A DNA stretch of 64,000 nucleotides, from the NCBI GenBank assembly GCA_030151225.1, contig JASLEG010000205.1:37767-101766 (forward strand), written 5' to 3'. Each line of letters starts with the position of its first letter. Position 1 is the first letter of the stretch. A model generated the notes under the pieces. It saw only the letters and a program-made list of their open reading frames with translations, was not told the origin of the DNA and searched no databases. Shown piece after piece: positions 25,606 through 33,454 of this stretch. The stretch is from Burkholderia sp. Its GTDB lineage: Bacteria; Pseudomonadota; Gammaproteobacteria; Burkholderiales; Burkholderiaceae. Position numbers and translations under genes: made by a program.

Positions 25606-25760
25606 AGCGGTATCGCCGGGTCATCGTGTCGATGCTGTTGCTCGCCTCGACGATCAACTGCGTCGATCACGCCGCGTTCTCGGTGGCAGCGTTCAGCGTG
25701 CCGAGGCGCAGCCTGGGCATCGATTCGGAAATCGGCAATGAAAATCCGATGCCGAATTGA
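25599..25760 (+). pseudogene. MFS transporter, N-terminal fragment
   Basis: A 53-residue frame: MLKRYRRVIVSMLLLAS then INCVDHAAFSVAAFSVPRRSLGID. This is the start and first membrane helix of an MFS symporter of the same broad group as the one at 2659-4014 (family pattern KRYRWVIVxLLFLATTINYVDRA). It stops after about 45 matching residues and the rest of the transporter is absent. It overlaps the end of the STAND gene by 7 bases. This is a truncated relic unless the short peptide has acquired a role. Confidence 0.65.
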
Positions 25761-25804
25761 ATGTCGATGTCATTGCATCGGCAATTGGATCGACACTCGA
25801 ATCA

Positions 25805-26086
25805 TCAAGCCGGGCCCTGCTCGGCACCGGCCTTTTTCGCCTGCGCGCCGTGCACGCCGGGTAGCGGGCCGAACATGTGCTGGCTGCATTTCGCCTCGCG
25901 CCACGCGGCCCGGAAATGCAGCCCCGACAGCACCTTGCTGGCCAGTGGCAGGATCTGCTCGCCCGCCAGAATGCCCACCAGACCGATTAGCGCGATCACG
26001 GGCGGCGCCGGCGAGGCGACCCCGATCAGGCTGTAGACGGCGCCGGCCAGCAGGCCCGCGAGCAGCGACTTGAGATAGGGCTTCAT
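25805..26086 (-). CDS. XapX-domain membrane protein
   Basis: A 93-residue protein starting MKPYLKSLLAGLLAGAVYSLIGVASPAPPVIALIG. It has two short hydrophobic helices separated by the SPAPPxIALxGLxGILxGE motif that defines the XapX/DUF1427 domain, then a polar tail with HFRAAWREAKC. Its function is unknown; probably inner membrane. ATG 26086 starts at the conserved domain. It is divergent from the isochorismatase-fold gene, and a second XapX protein lies on the other side of that gene, so both probably serve one pathway. Confidence 0.82.
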   Translation of the reverse strand: MKPYLKSLLAGLLAGAVYSLIGVASPAPPVIALIGLVGILAGEQILPLASKVLSGLHFRAAWREAKCSQHMFGPLPGVHGAQAKKAGAEQGPA

Positions 26087-26334
26087 GGGAATCTCGATGA
26101 AAGCGTGAATGGGGATTCGATTGCGCCCATTCAAATTATCAGGATTCATTTCGGGCGAAAAGGGTGGTCGGCGAATTTCAGATGATTTCAGGATTTCTAC
26201 AGGACAGCTAAGCGGACGCGCGTGTTTAATGCGTCCGGCTGGGGCTCGATCTCCACGCGCAAGTGATGCGAGCGATCCGCTCGCCTGCCGAAGGCGAAAT
26301 GTCCAATTCCTCGAATTCTCGAATCAAGGGTGCC

Positions 26335-27027
26335 ATGACCATGAGCAACGTCAAACTCGAAGTGCTGACTCCGCAGAACAGCCAGCTGATCATCATCGAT
26401 CACCAGCCGCAAATGGCGTTCGGCGTGCAGTCGATCGACCGCCAGGTGCTGAAGAACAACGTGGTGGCGCTGGCCAAGTCGGCCAGGGTGTTCAACGTGC
26501 CCACCACGATCACCACCGTCGAATCGGACAGCTTCTCGGGCTACACCTATCCCGAGCTGCTCGACGTGTTTCCCGATCACAAGATCCTCGAGCGCACCTC
26601 GATGAATTCCTGGGACGACCAGAAGGTGCGCGACGCGCTGGCCGCGAACGGTCGCAGGAAGGTGGTGGTCGCCGGCCTGTGGACCGAGGTGTGCAACACC
26701 ACCTTCGCGCTGTGCGCGATGCTCGAAGGCGAATACGAGATCTACATGGTGGCCGACGCATCGGGCGGCACCACCAGGGAGGGCCACGACTTCGCGATGC
26801 AGCGCATGGTGCAGGCCGGCGTGGTGCCCGTGACGTGGCAGCAGGTGATGCTCGAATGGCAGCGCGACTGGGCGCGCCGCGAAACCTACGATGCCGTGAT
26901 GGCGATCGCGAAGGAACATTCGGGCGCCTACGGGATGGGCGTCGACTACGCCTACACGATGGTGCACAAGGCACCGCAGCGCACCGCGACGGCCCACGAC
27001 GTGCTCGCACCGATTCCGGCGCGCTGA
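26335..27027 (+). CDS. isochorismatase-like cysteine hydrolase (YcaC type)
   Basis: A 230-residue hydrolase. The Asp of the D-K-C triad is in QLIIIDHQPQMAFG, and the nucleophilic Cys follows VVVAGLWTEVCNTTFALCAM. The SGGTTREGHDFAMQRMVQAGVVPVTWQQVMLEWQRDW ending is the YcaC subgroup pattern, whose natural substrates are unknown. An AAGGG site 5 bases before ATG 26335 decides the start; ATG 26341 is also possible. It heads a tight operon with XapX, amidohydrolase, DoxX, VOC, DUF1275 and outer-membrane channel genes. Confidence 0.92.
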   Translation: MTMSNVKLEVLTPQNSQLIIIDHQPQMAFGVQSIDRQVLKNNVVALAKSARVFNVPTTITTVESDSFSGYTYPELLDVFPDHKILERTSMNSWDDQKVRDALAANGRRKVVVAGLWTEVCNTTFALCAMLEGEYEIYMVADASGGTTREGHDFAMQRMVQAGVVPVTWQQVMLEWQRDWARRETYDAVMAIAKEHSGAYGMGVDYAYTMVHKAPQRTATAHDVLAPIPAR

Positions 27028-27107
27028 TCCCCGCGCGCCGATCGGCCGGCCCGCGATCGCATTCCGATCGCGGCGCCGCCTGCCCCTGCGCCCACAAGGC
27101 AGATCGC

Positions 27108-27275
27108 ATGGAAACCTATCTCGTGTCGCTGAGCGCGGGCGTACTGATCGGCGTGATCTACAGCGCCATCAAGGTGCGCTCGCCGGCGCCCCCGCTCATC
27201 GCCCTCGTCGGCCTGCTCGGCATGGTGGTCGGCTCGGAGGCCGTGCCGGCCCTCCGGCCGCTGCTGGGTCTCTAA
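27108..27275 (+). CDS. XapX-domain small membrane protein
   Basis: A 55-residue protein consisting only of the XapX domain: LVSLSAGVLIGVIYSAIKVRSPAPPLIALVGLLGMVVGSE carries two hydrophobic helices around the SPAPPLIALVGLLG signature. It is shorter than the divergent XapX protein at 25805-26086 but clearly homologous. It lies between the hydrolase and the amidohydrolase, 19 bases before the latter, within the operon. Confidence 0.85.
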   Translation: METYLVSLSAGVLIGVIYSAIKVRSPAPPLIALVGLLGMVVGSEAVPALRPLLGL

Positions 27276-27294
27276 CCACATTGAGGAAACGCCC

Positions 27295-29187
27295 GTGAAT
27301 TCCGTCACGAAGCAACCGGACCTGATCCTGCACAACGGCCGGATCACGACGCTCGATCGCGCGAACCCGATCGCCAGTGCCGTGGCGATCGCCGCTGGCC
27401 GCTTCATCGCCGTCGGCAGCGACGCCGACGTCGTGCCGCTGGCCGGCGACGCCACCCGCGTGATCGACCTGCAGGGCCGGCCGGCCCTGCCGGGCCTGAT
27501 CGACAATCACCTGCACCTGATTCGCGGCGGCCTGAACTACAACATGGAGCTGCGCTGGGACGGCGTGCCCTCGCTCGCGCTGGCCATGGAGATGCTGCGC
27601 CGCCAGGTGGCGATCACGCCCGCGCCGCAATGGGTGCGCGTGGTGGGCGGCTTCACCGAGCACCAGTTCGCCGAGAAGCGCCTGCCCACCATCGAGGAGC
27701 TGAACGCCGCCGCGCCCGACACGCCGGTGTTCATCCTGCACCTGTACGACCGCGCGCTGCTCAACGCCGCCGCGCTGCGCGTGGTGGGCTACACGAAGGA
27801 CACGCCGGAGCCGCCGGGCGGCACGATCCTGCGCGATGCGGCGGGCAACCCCACCGGGTTGCTGCTCGCCAGCCCGAACGCCACGATCCTGTACGCGACG
27901 CTGGCGAGGGGCCCGAAGCTGCCGGCCGAATATCAGTACAACTCCACGCGCCACTTCATGCGCGAGCTGAATCGCCTCGGCGTGACGGGCGCGATCGACG
28001 CGGGCGGTGGTTCGCAGAACTATCCGGACGATTACGCGGTGGTGCGCAAGCTGCACGACGCCGGCGAGATGACCGTGCGCATCGCCTACAACCTGTTCAC
28101 GCAGAAGCCGAAGGCCGAGCGCGAGGACTTCGTGAACTGGACCGAGTCCGTCACGTACCACGACGGCAGCGACTATTTCCGCCACAACGGCGCGGGCGAA
28201 ATGCTGGTGTTCTCGGCGGCCGACTTCGAGGATTTTCGCGTCGCGCGCCCGGAGCTGCCGGCGGAAATGGAGGGCGAGCTCGAGGGCGTGGTGCGCGTGC
28301 TCGCGCAGAACCGCTGGCCGTGGCGCCTGCACGCCACCTACGACGAAACCATCAGCCGCGCGCTCGACGTGTTCGAGAAGGTGAACGAGGACGTGCCGCT
28401 GGAAGGCATCAACTGGTTCTTCGATCACGCCGAGACGATCTCCGAACGCTCGATGGACCGCATCGCCGCGCTGGGCGGTGGCGTGGCCGTGCAGCATCGC
28501 ATGGCCTATCAGGGCGAGTACTTCGTCGAGCGCTACGGCGCGCAGGCCGCGGAAGCCACGCCGCCGATCCGCAAGATGCTCGACCGCGGGCTCAAGGTGT
28601 CGGCCGGCACCGATGCCACGCGCGTCGCCTCGTACAACCCGTGGGTGTCGCTGTCGTGGCTCGTGACGGGCAAGACGATCGGCGGCACGCGCCTCTATCC
28701 GCAACGCAACCTGCTCGACCGCGAGACGGCGCTGCGCATGTGGACCGAGTACGTGACGTGGTTCTCGAACGAGGAGGGCAGGAAGGGCCGCATCGTGGTG
28801 GGGCAGCTCGCCGACCTGATGGTGCCGGACCGCGACTTCTTCGGCTGCGCCGAGGACGACATCGCCGACACCAGCGCGCTGATGACGGTGGTGGGTGGCC
28901 GCATCGTGTGGGGCGCCGGGCCGTTCTCGCAGCACGACCTGCCGATTCCGCCGGCCATGCCCGACTGGTCGCCGGTGCGCGAGTTCGGCGGCTACGGCGG
29001 CTGGGGCGCCACCGCGCGCGAGGGCTCGCCGCTGCAACGCGCGGCCGCGGCCGCCGCGCAATGCGCGTGCGCCACCGCCTGCAGCCTGCATGGCCACGCC
29101 CATGCGAACGCCTGGCGCCGCGAGCTGCCGACCTCGGACGCGAAGGCGTTCTGGGGCGCGTTCGGCTGCGCGTGCTGGGCGATCTGA
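27295..29187 (+). CDS. YtcJ-type metal-dependent amidohydrolase
   Basis: A 630-residue member of the amidohydrolase 3 family. The N-terminal metal-binding motif is in LPGLIDNHLHLI. KVSAGTDATRVASYNPW carries the catalytic Asp region, and GQLADLMVPDRDFF is the closing beta-sandwich domain. The GTG start at 27295 has a TTGAGGAAA site upstream. After the usual domain the protein has a Cys/His-rich tail (QCACATACSLHGHAHANAW and, at the very end, GCACW), which could bind a metal. Substrates of YtcJ-like enzymes are mostly unknown cyclic amides, imides or formamides. Its neighbours suggest a uptake-hydrolysis pathway coupled to membrane partners. Confidence 0.92.
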   Translation: MNSVTKQPDLILHNGRITTLDRANPIASAVAIAAGRFIAVGSDADVVPLAGDATRVIDLQGRPALPGLIDNHLHLIRGGLNYNMELRWDGVPSLALAMEMLRRQVAITPAPQWVRVVGGFTEHQFAEKRLPTIEELNAAAPDTPVFILHLYDRALLNAAALRVVGYTKDTPEPPGGTILRDAAGNPTGLLLASPNATILYATLARGPKLPAEYQYNSTRHFMRELNRLGVTGAIDAGGGSQNYPDDYAVVRKLHDAGEMTVRIAYNLFTQKPKAEREDFVNWTESVTYHDGSDYFRHNGAGEMLVFSAADFEDFRVARPELPAEMEGELEGVVRVLAQNRWPWRLHATYDETISRALDVFEKVNEDVPLEGINWFFDHAETISERSMDRIAALGGGVAVQHRMAYQGEYFVERYGAQAAEATPPIRKMLDRGLKVSAGTDATRVASYNPWVSLSWLVTGKTIGGTRLYPQRNLLDRETALRMWTEYVTWFSNEEGRKGRIVVGQLADLMVPDRDFFGCAEDDIADTSALMTVVGGRIVWGAGPFSQHDLPIPPAMPDWSPVREFGGYGGWGATAREGSPLQRAAAAAAQCACATACSLHGHAHANAWRRELPTSDAKAFWGAFGCACWAI

Positions 29188-29188
29188 G

Positions 29189-29647
29189 ATGGGCGCCCGG
29201 CAACTCGCCGGCAACCCGCGCTGGGTGAGCGGCCTGCTCGCCCGGCCGTGGGTGGCGCCGCTGCTGCGTCTGGCGCTGGTATCGGCCTATCTGGTCGGCG
29301 GCGTGGACAAGCTGCTGAACTTCCACGCCGCCGTGGCGGAGCAGGCGCACTTCGGCCTGCAGCCTGCCGCGCTGTGGGCCGCGCTCGCGATCGCGGTGGA
29401 AATCGGCGGCTCGCTGTGCGTCGTGTTGGGCCGCTTCACGTGGCTCGGCGCGGGCGGCCTGGGCATGCTCACGCTGGTGGCGATGGGCGTGGCCAACGAC
29501 TTCTGGAACCTCGCCGGCGCCGCGCGCTTCATGGCCTTCAACAGCTTCTTCGAGCACCTCGGGCTGATCGCGGCGCTCGTGCTCGCCACCCGGCTCGACG
29601 ACCTGCTTTCGATACGCATTCCCAACCAACAGGATGTCCCATCATGA
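29189..29647 (+). CDS. DoxX-family membrane protein
   Basis: A 152-residue protein with about four hydrophobic helices and the DoxX-like start LLRLALVSAYLVGGVDKLLNFHAAVAEQAHFGL; the end FFEHLGLIAALVLATRL is also typical. DoxX proteins are small membrane partners often found with oxidoreductases; biochemical roles vary. It begins one base after the amidohydrolase stop and overlaps the next gene by 4 bases, so it is firmly within the operon. Confidence 0.88.
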   Translation: MGARQLAGNPRWVSGLLARPWVAPLLRLALVSAYLVGGVDKLLNFHAAVAEQAHFGLQPAALWAALAIAVEIGGSLCVVLGRFTWLGAGGLGMLTLVAMGVANDFWNLAGAARFMAFNSFFEHLGLIAALVLATRLDDLLSIRIPNQQDVPS

Positions 29648-30570
29648 TTTCGATGCGTTCCACCCTGCTCGCGGTGAGCCTCGCGGCCGCCGCGGCCTTC
29701 GCGGCGCCGGCGGCCCTCGCCAAGGCATCGCTCGGCAACGGCTCGCCCGCCGCCACGGCCTCGGTGGCCGTCGGCCCGCAGTACGATACCACGCACGTGT
29801 ACGTGGCCCCCGAGGATTTCGACCGCTTCACCGACGCCTTCGTGGCCACCTTCGGCGGCAGCAAGTCGAAGCAGGGCGTGTTCCAGGTCACGCCCACGCC
29901 GAGCCAGACGATGTCGCAGCTCGTGTTCACGCCGTCGGGCTCGATCTCGGTGTTCGGCTTCAAGACGCCGGTGCCCTGGCCGTTCGGCGCCGAGCGCACC
30001 GGCTATCTCGTCACCGACATGGACGCCGCGATCCGTCAGGCGCGCGCGCACGGCGCCGACGTGATCGTCGACACCTTTCCCGATCCGATCGGCCGCGATG
30101 CCGTGATCGCCTGGCCGGGCGGCGTGCACATGCAGCTCTACTGGCACACCCAGGCGCCGAACTACGCGCCGCTGCAGACGGTGCCGGAGAACCGCGTGTA
30201 CGTGTCGCCGCAACGCGCGGGCAAGTTCGTGCACGACTTCGTGGCCTTCTCGCACGGCAAGGTGGTGTCGGACGTGCGCCATGCGCCCGGCATCGAGATC
30301 GGCCGGCCCGACGATACCTATCGCCGGATCCGCATCGAATCGGGCTTCGGCAGGATCACGGTGCTGGTGACCGACGGCCATCTGCCCTACCCGTTCGGGC
30401 AGGAGATGACCGGCTACGAAGTGGCCGATCTCGCCGCCACGCTGCGGAAGGCCGAGGCCGCCGGCGTGAAGACGCTGGTGCCGAGCTTCACGTCGGATGG
30501 CCGTGACGCGGCGATCGTGCAGTTCCCGGGCGGTTACGTCGCCGAGATCCACGCGGCCGCGGCGCAATGA
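29644..30570 (+). CDS. exported glyoxalase/VOC-fold protein
   Basis: A 308-residue protein with a clear Sec signal peptide (MRSTLLAVSLAAAAAFAAPAALAKA). Two repeated glyoxalase/VOC-like halves follow: HVYVAPEDFDRFTDAFVATFGG...GYLVTDMDAAIRQARAHGADV...AVIAWPGGVHMQLYWH, then NRVYVSPQRAGKFVHDFVAFSHG...GYEVADLAATLRKAEAAGVKT...AAIVQFPGGYVAEIH. The His and Glu at the strand ends are plausible metal ligands. A periplasmic VOC protein is uncommon, and it may bind or open the pathway's substrate before uptake. It overlaps both neighbours by 4 bases. Confidence 0.85.
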   Translation: MISMRSTLLAVSLAAAAAFAAPAALAKASLGNGSPAATASVAVGPQYDTTHVYVAPEDFDRFTDAFVATFGGSKSKQGVFQVTPTPSQTMSQLVFTPSGSISVFGFKTPVPWPFGAERTGYLVTDMDAAIRQARAHGADVIVDTFPDPIGRDAVIAWPGGVHMQLYWHTQAPNYAPLQTVPENRVYVSPQRAGKFVHDFVAFSHGKVVSDVRHAPGIEIGRPDDTYRRIRIESGFGRITVLVTDGHLPYPFGQEMTGYEVADLAATLRKAEAAGVKTLVPSFTSDGRDAAIVQFPGGYVAEIHAAAAQ

Positions 30571-31253
30571 AGTCCGAGGACACGCTGCTCGCGGCGATCG
30601 CGGGCTTCGTCGACACGCTGAGCTTTGTCGCGCTGTTCGGGCTGTTCACCGCGCACGTGACCGGCAACTTCGTGCTGATCGGCGCGGGTGCCGGCGGCTA
30701 CGGGCAGGGTGTCCTTCTGAAGCTGGCGGTGTTTCCGGCCTTCGTGGCCGGCGTGGCCGGCAGCAGCGCGCTGCTGGCCGCCCTGCCGCGGCACCATGTG
30801 CGCCACGGCGCGCGGCTGCTGCATGCCGCGCAGGCCCTGCTGATGCTGGGCTTCTGCCTGGCCGGCGTGGCCGCCACGCCGGTGGCCGGGCCCGACGATC
30901 CGGCCGCGATCGTGGCCGGCATGCTGGGCGCGTTCGCGATGGGCGTGCAGAACGCGCATCCGCGCCTGATCGGCCGGGCCGGCGTGCCGAACACGGTGAT
31001 GACCGGCAACGTCACGCAGGCGATTCTCGACGTCGTGGCGATGCTCTCGCCGGGCGCCGCCGCCGCCGTGCGCGTGAGCGCGCGCGCCCGTTTCCTGAAG
31101 ATGATGCCGGCCATCGCCGCGTTCGCGCTCGGTGCCGCCGCCGGCGCGCTCGGCTGGCGCCACGTGGGCTTCCTGGCCTTGCTCGCTCCGGTGCTGGTGC
31201 TCGCGCTGCTGGCCATGACCGCCGCCGATGCGCCCGAGCCCGGCCAATCATGA
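30567..31253 (+). CDS. DUF1275 (YoaK-like) membrane protein
   Basis: A 228-residue inner-membrane protein with the DUF1275 hallmarks: AAIAGFVDTLSFVALFGLFTAHVTGNFVLIGAG at the N-terminus and GVQNAHPRLIGRAGVPNTVMTGNVTQ in the middle, with about six hydrophobic segments. Transport of an organic compound has been suggested for the family but no substrate is established. It is translationally coupled to the VOC gene (ATGA). A second DUF1275 protein is at 52711-53454. Confidence 0.9.
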   Translation: MKSEDTLLAAIAGFVDTLSFVALFGLFTAHVTGNFVLIGAGAGGYGQGVLLKLAVFPAFVAGVAGSSALLAALPRHHVRHGARLLHAAQALLMLGFCLAGVAATPVAGPDDPAAIVAGMLGAFAMGVQNAHPRLIGRAGVPNTVMTGNVTQAILDVVAMLSPGAAAAVRVSARARFLKMMPAIAAFALGAAAGALGWRHVGFLALLAPVLVLALLAMTAADAPEPGQS

Positions 31254-31263
31254 GGTATCCGAC

Positions 31264-32697
31264 ATGCCGACAGTTTCCCGTCGCGTGAAGGCGGCCGGCA
31301 TCGCGGCCGTGGCCGGCCTGCTGCTGGCTGACGCCGGTGCCGCGCAAGCGCAAGTCGTGGCCGATGCGGCGGGCACCTGCACGGCGAAGCGCCCGATCCC
31401 GTCGTTCAACCGCTGGCAGGAATCGTGGGGCGCGCTCGCGAACCCGTGCCTGCCGCGCAAGCCGCTCGACGCGCTCAAGTACGTGCCGCTCGGCAGCGAT
31501 CCGGCCTGGTATCTGTCGCTGGGCGCGAACCTGCGCGAGCGCTTCGAGCTCAACGACACGCCGCTGTTCGGCCTGGGCGCGCAGCACGCGGACAGCTGGC
31601 TGATCCAGCGCGCGCAGGTTCACGCCGACGCGCGCTTCGGCGAGCACGTGCAGGCCTTCGTGCAGCTCGAGGATGCGCGCGCCTACGGCAAGAATGCGGT
31701 GTCCCCGGTGGACAGGAATCCGCTCGACGTCGAGCAGGCCTTCGTGGCCTATGTCGGCCAACTCGGGCCGGGCACGGTCAAGGCGCGCATCGGGCGCCAG
31801 GAGATGGCCTTCGACCTGCAGCGCTTCATCGCGGCGCGCGACGGCCCGAACGTGCGGCAGGCGTTCGACGCGCTGTGGGGCGATTACGAGGTCGGTGCGT
31901 GGCGCTTCATCGCCTATCTGACGCGGCCCGTGCAGTATCGCGACGTGGACGCGTTCGACGACACCTCGAACCGGCACCTGAAATTCGGCGGCCTGCGCGT
32001 GGAGCGCAGCGGCGTGGGGCCCGGCGATCTGTCGGCCTACTGGTCGCGCTACGAGCGCGACGGCGCGAGTTTTCCCGACGCGAAGGGCAACGAGCGTCGT
32101 GACGTATTCGACGCGCGCTACGCGGGCAAGGTCGCGCCGTTCGACTGGGACGTCGAGGCGATGGGGCAGACCGGGCAGGTGGGCGCGAGCACGATCGGCG
32201 CGTGGGCATTCGGCGCGCTCGGCGGCTACACCTTCGCCACGCTGCCCGGCGCGCCGCGATTCGGGCTGCAGGTGGACGGCGCCTCGGGCGACCGCCACCC
32301 CGGCGACGGCCACGTGGGCACCTTCAACCCGCTGTTTCCGAACGGCTATTACTTCACGCTGGCCGGCTACACGGGCTACAGCAACCTGATCCACGTGAAG
32401 CCCTCGCTCACCTTCAAGCTCACGCCGAAGCTGACGCTGCTCACGGCGCTCGGCTTCCAGTGGCGCGACACCACGCAGGACGCCGTGTACGGGCAGGGCA
32501 TGGCCACGGTGCCGGGCACCGCGGGCAAGGGCACGCTGTGGACGGGGATGTATGCGCAGGTGCGCGCCGACTGGCTCGTGAACGACAACGTGGCGCTCGC
32601 GCTCGAGGCCGTGCATTTCGAGGTGGGCGATTCCCTGCGCGCGCTCGGCGCGCGCAATGCCGACTACGTGGGCGTCGAGGCGAAGCTGGGCTGGTGA
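31264..32697 (+). CDS. outer-membrane channel, alginate-export (AlgE)-like family
   Basis: A 477-residue protein with a signal peptide (VKAAGIAAVAGLLLADAGAAQAQ) and a beta-barrel pattern ending in YVGVEAKLGW with the terminal aromatic residue of outer-membrane proteins. SLGANLRERFELNDTPLFGLG, ARIGRQEMAFDLQRFIAARDGPNVRQAFDA and YTGYSNLIHVKPSLTF match the alginate-export domain family, which includes many catabolic-operon porins not involved in alginate. It lies 10 bases after the DUF1275 gene and is the last operon gene, so it is likely the outer-membrane entry route for the cluster's substrate. Confidence 0.88.
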   Translation: MPTVSRRVKAAGIAAVAGLLLADAGAAQAQVVADAAGTCTAKRPIPSFNRWQESWGALANPCLPRKPLDALKYVPLGSDPAWYLSLGANLRERFELNDTPLFGLGAQHADSWLIQRAQVHADARFGEHVQAFVQLEDARAYGKNAVSPVDRNPLDVEQAFVAYVGQLGPGTVKARIGRQEMAFDLQRFIAARDGPNVRQAFDALWGDYEVGAWRFIAYLTRPVQYRDVDAFDDTSNRHLKFGGLRVERSGVGPGDLSAYWSRYERDGASFPDAKGNERRDVFDARYAGKVAPFDWDVEAMGQTGQVGASTIGAWAFGALGGYTFATLPGAPRFGLQVDGASGDRHPGDGHVGTFNPLFPNGYYFTLAGYTGYSNLIHVKPSLTFKLTPKLTLLTALGFQWRDTTQDAVYGQGMATVPGTAGKGTLWTGMYAQVRADWLVNDNVALALEAVHFEVGDSLRALGARNADYVGVEAKLGW

Positions 32698-32780
32698 GGC
32701 GCGGGCAGCGGGCCGACGTCGACGAGAGGCGTGCCCTGCTGGCAGCCGGGGCGCAGCTCGAAGCGGTCGGGCGAGGGCAT

Positions 32781-33191
32781 CTACTGCGTCTCGACCAGCG
32801 CGAACCTGAGACGTGGCTCGCCGTCCTGCATCGACAGGTCGGCGATCATGGTCGATGCCGATGCCTTGCCGCCGACCCACAGCCGGCATTCGATGCGCCT
32901 CGTGCCGGCGCCGGCTTCGGTATCGAACAGGTCGAACGGGATTCGCCCGGTGCCGTCCGCGGTGAATGCGAGGCTGCGGGGTGGCAGGCTCGGCGCGTCG
33001 GCCTCGCCCTGCAGGGCTTCGTCGATCTCCGACAGGATCGCGCGGCTGACGCCGAACCGCGTCAGCGCCTCGATGCGTCGATCATGGATGGATTCCAGCA
33101 GTTCGCCCATCAGCCGATAGGCGAGATCTCGATCGTGCGGGGTGATGTCCGGGTTCATGGGCTGCGTGGGTGGCGCGTGTTCGTCGGGCAT
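32781..33191 (-). CDS. hypothetical protein
   Basis: A 136-residue acidic protein without signal peptide or membrane segment; I recognise no family. An N-terminal helical part (AYRLMGELLESIHDRRIEALTRFGVSRAILSEIDEAL) is followed by a beta-rich part ending RFALVETQ. An AGGA site just before ATG 33191 supports this start; ATG 33158 is a weaker alternative. It begins 5 bases after a 66-codon frame on the same strand, so the two may be cotranscribed. Confidence 0.6.
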   Translation of the reverse strand: MPDEHAPPTQPMNPDITPHDRDLAYRLMGELLESIHDRRIEALTRFGVSRAILSEIDEALQGEADAPSLPPRSLAFTADGTGRIPFDLFDTEAGAGTRRIECRLWVGGKASASTMIADLSMQDGEPRLRFALVETQ

Positions 33192-33196
33192 CTATC

Positions 33197-33397
33197 CTAC
33201 GTCGCCTCGCGCATCCACGCTGCCCATCGACTCACGTGCCTCAAGCCACCCGGAAGATCGCCACCGTCGCGCCGAGCTGCTGCGCCTGATTGCCAAGCAT
33301 GCGTGCCGCGGCCCTCGGCGAACGACCTGAACCGCTCGATGTCCGCCTCGCCCGCCGCGCTGCCGATCAAGGCGACCAGCCACTGTCGATCTTCCAT
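33197..33397 (-). CDS. small hypothetical ORF
   Basis: A 66-residue frame (MEDRQWLVALIGSAAGEADIERFRSFAEGRGT...) with a GGAG site 8 bases before the ATG at 33397, ending just before the next gene's start. The first 30 residues look protein-like; the rest is basic and less convincing. Another frame over the second half reads AARMLGNQAQQLGATVAIFRVA and a stop, resembling a chemoreceptor C-terminus. The locus may therefore be a frameshifted relic. Assignment is uncertain. Confidence 0.35.
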   Translation of the reverse strand: MEDRQWLVALIGSAAGEADIERFRSFAEGRGTHAWQSGAAARRDGGDLPGGLRHVSRWAAWMREAT

Positions 33398-33454
33398 CGC
33401 TTCGCTCCGGAACGGTGACGTCCGGCGATCGTATCGAACCCACCCCGGCCCGAG

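Noticed and set aside
25805..32697. Alginate biosynthesis or export cluster
   Set aside because: Only the outer-membrane channel shares a domain with AlgE; no polymerase, epimerase or other alginate gene is present.
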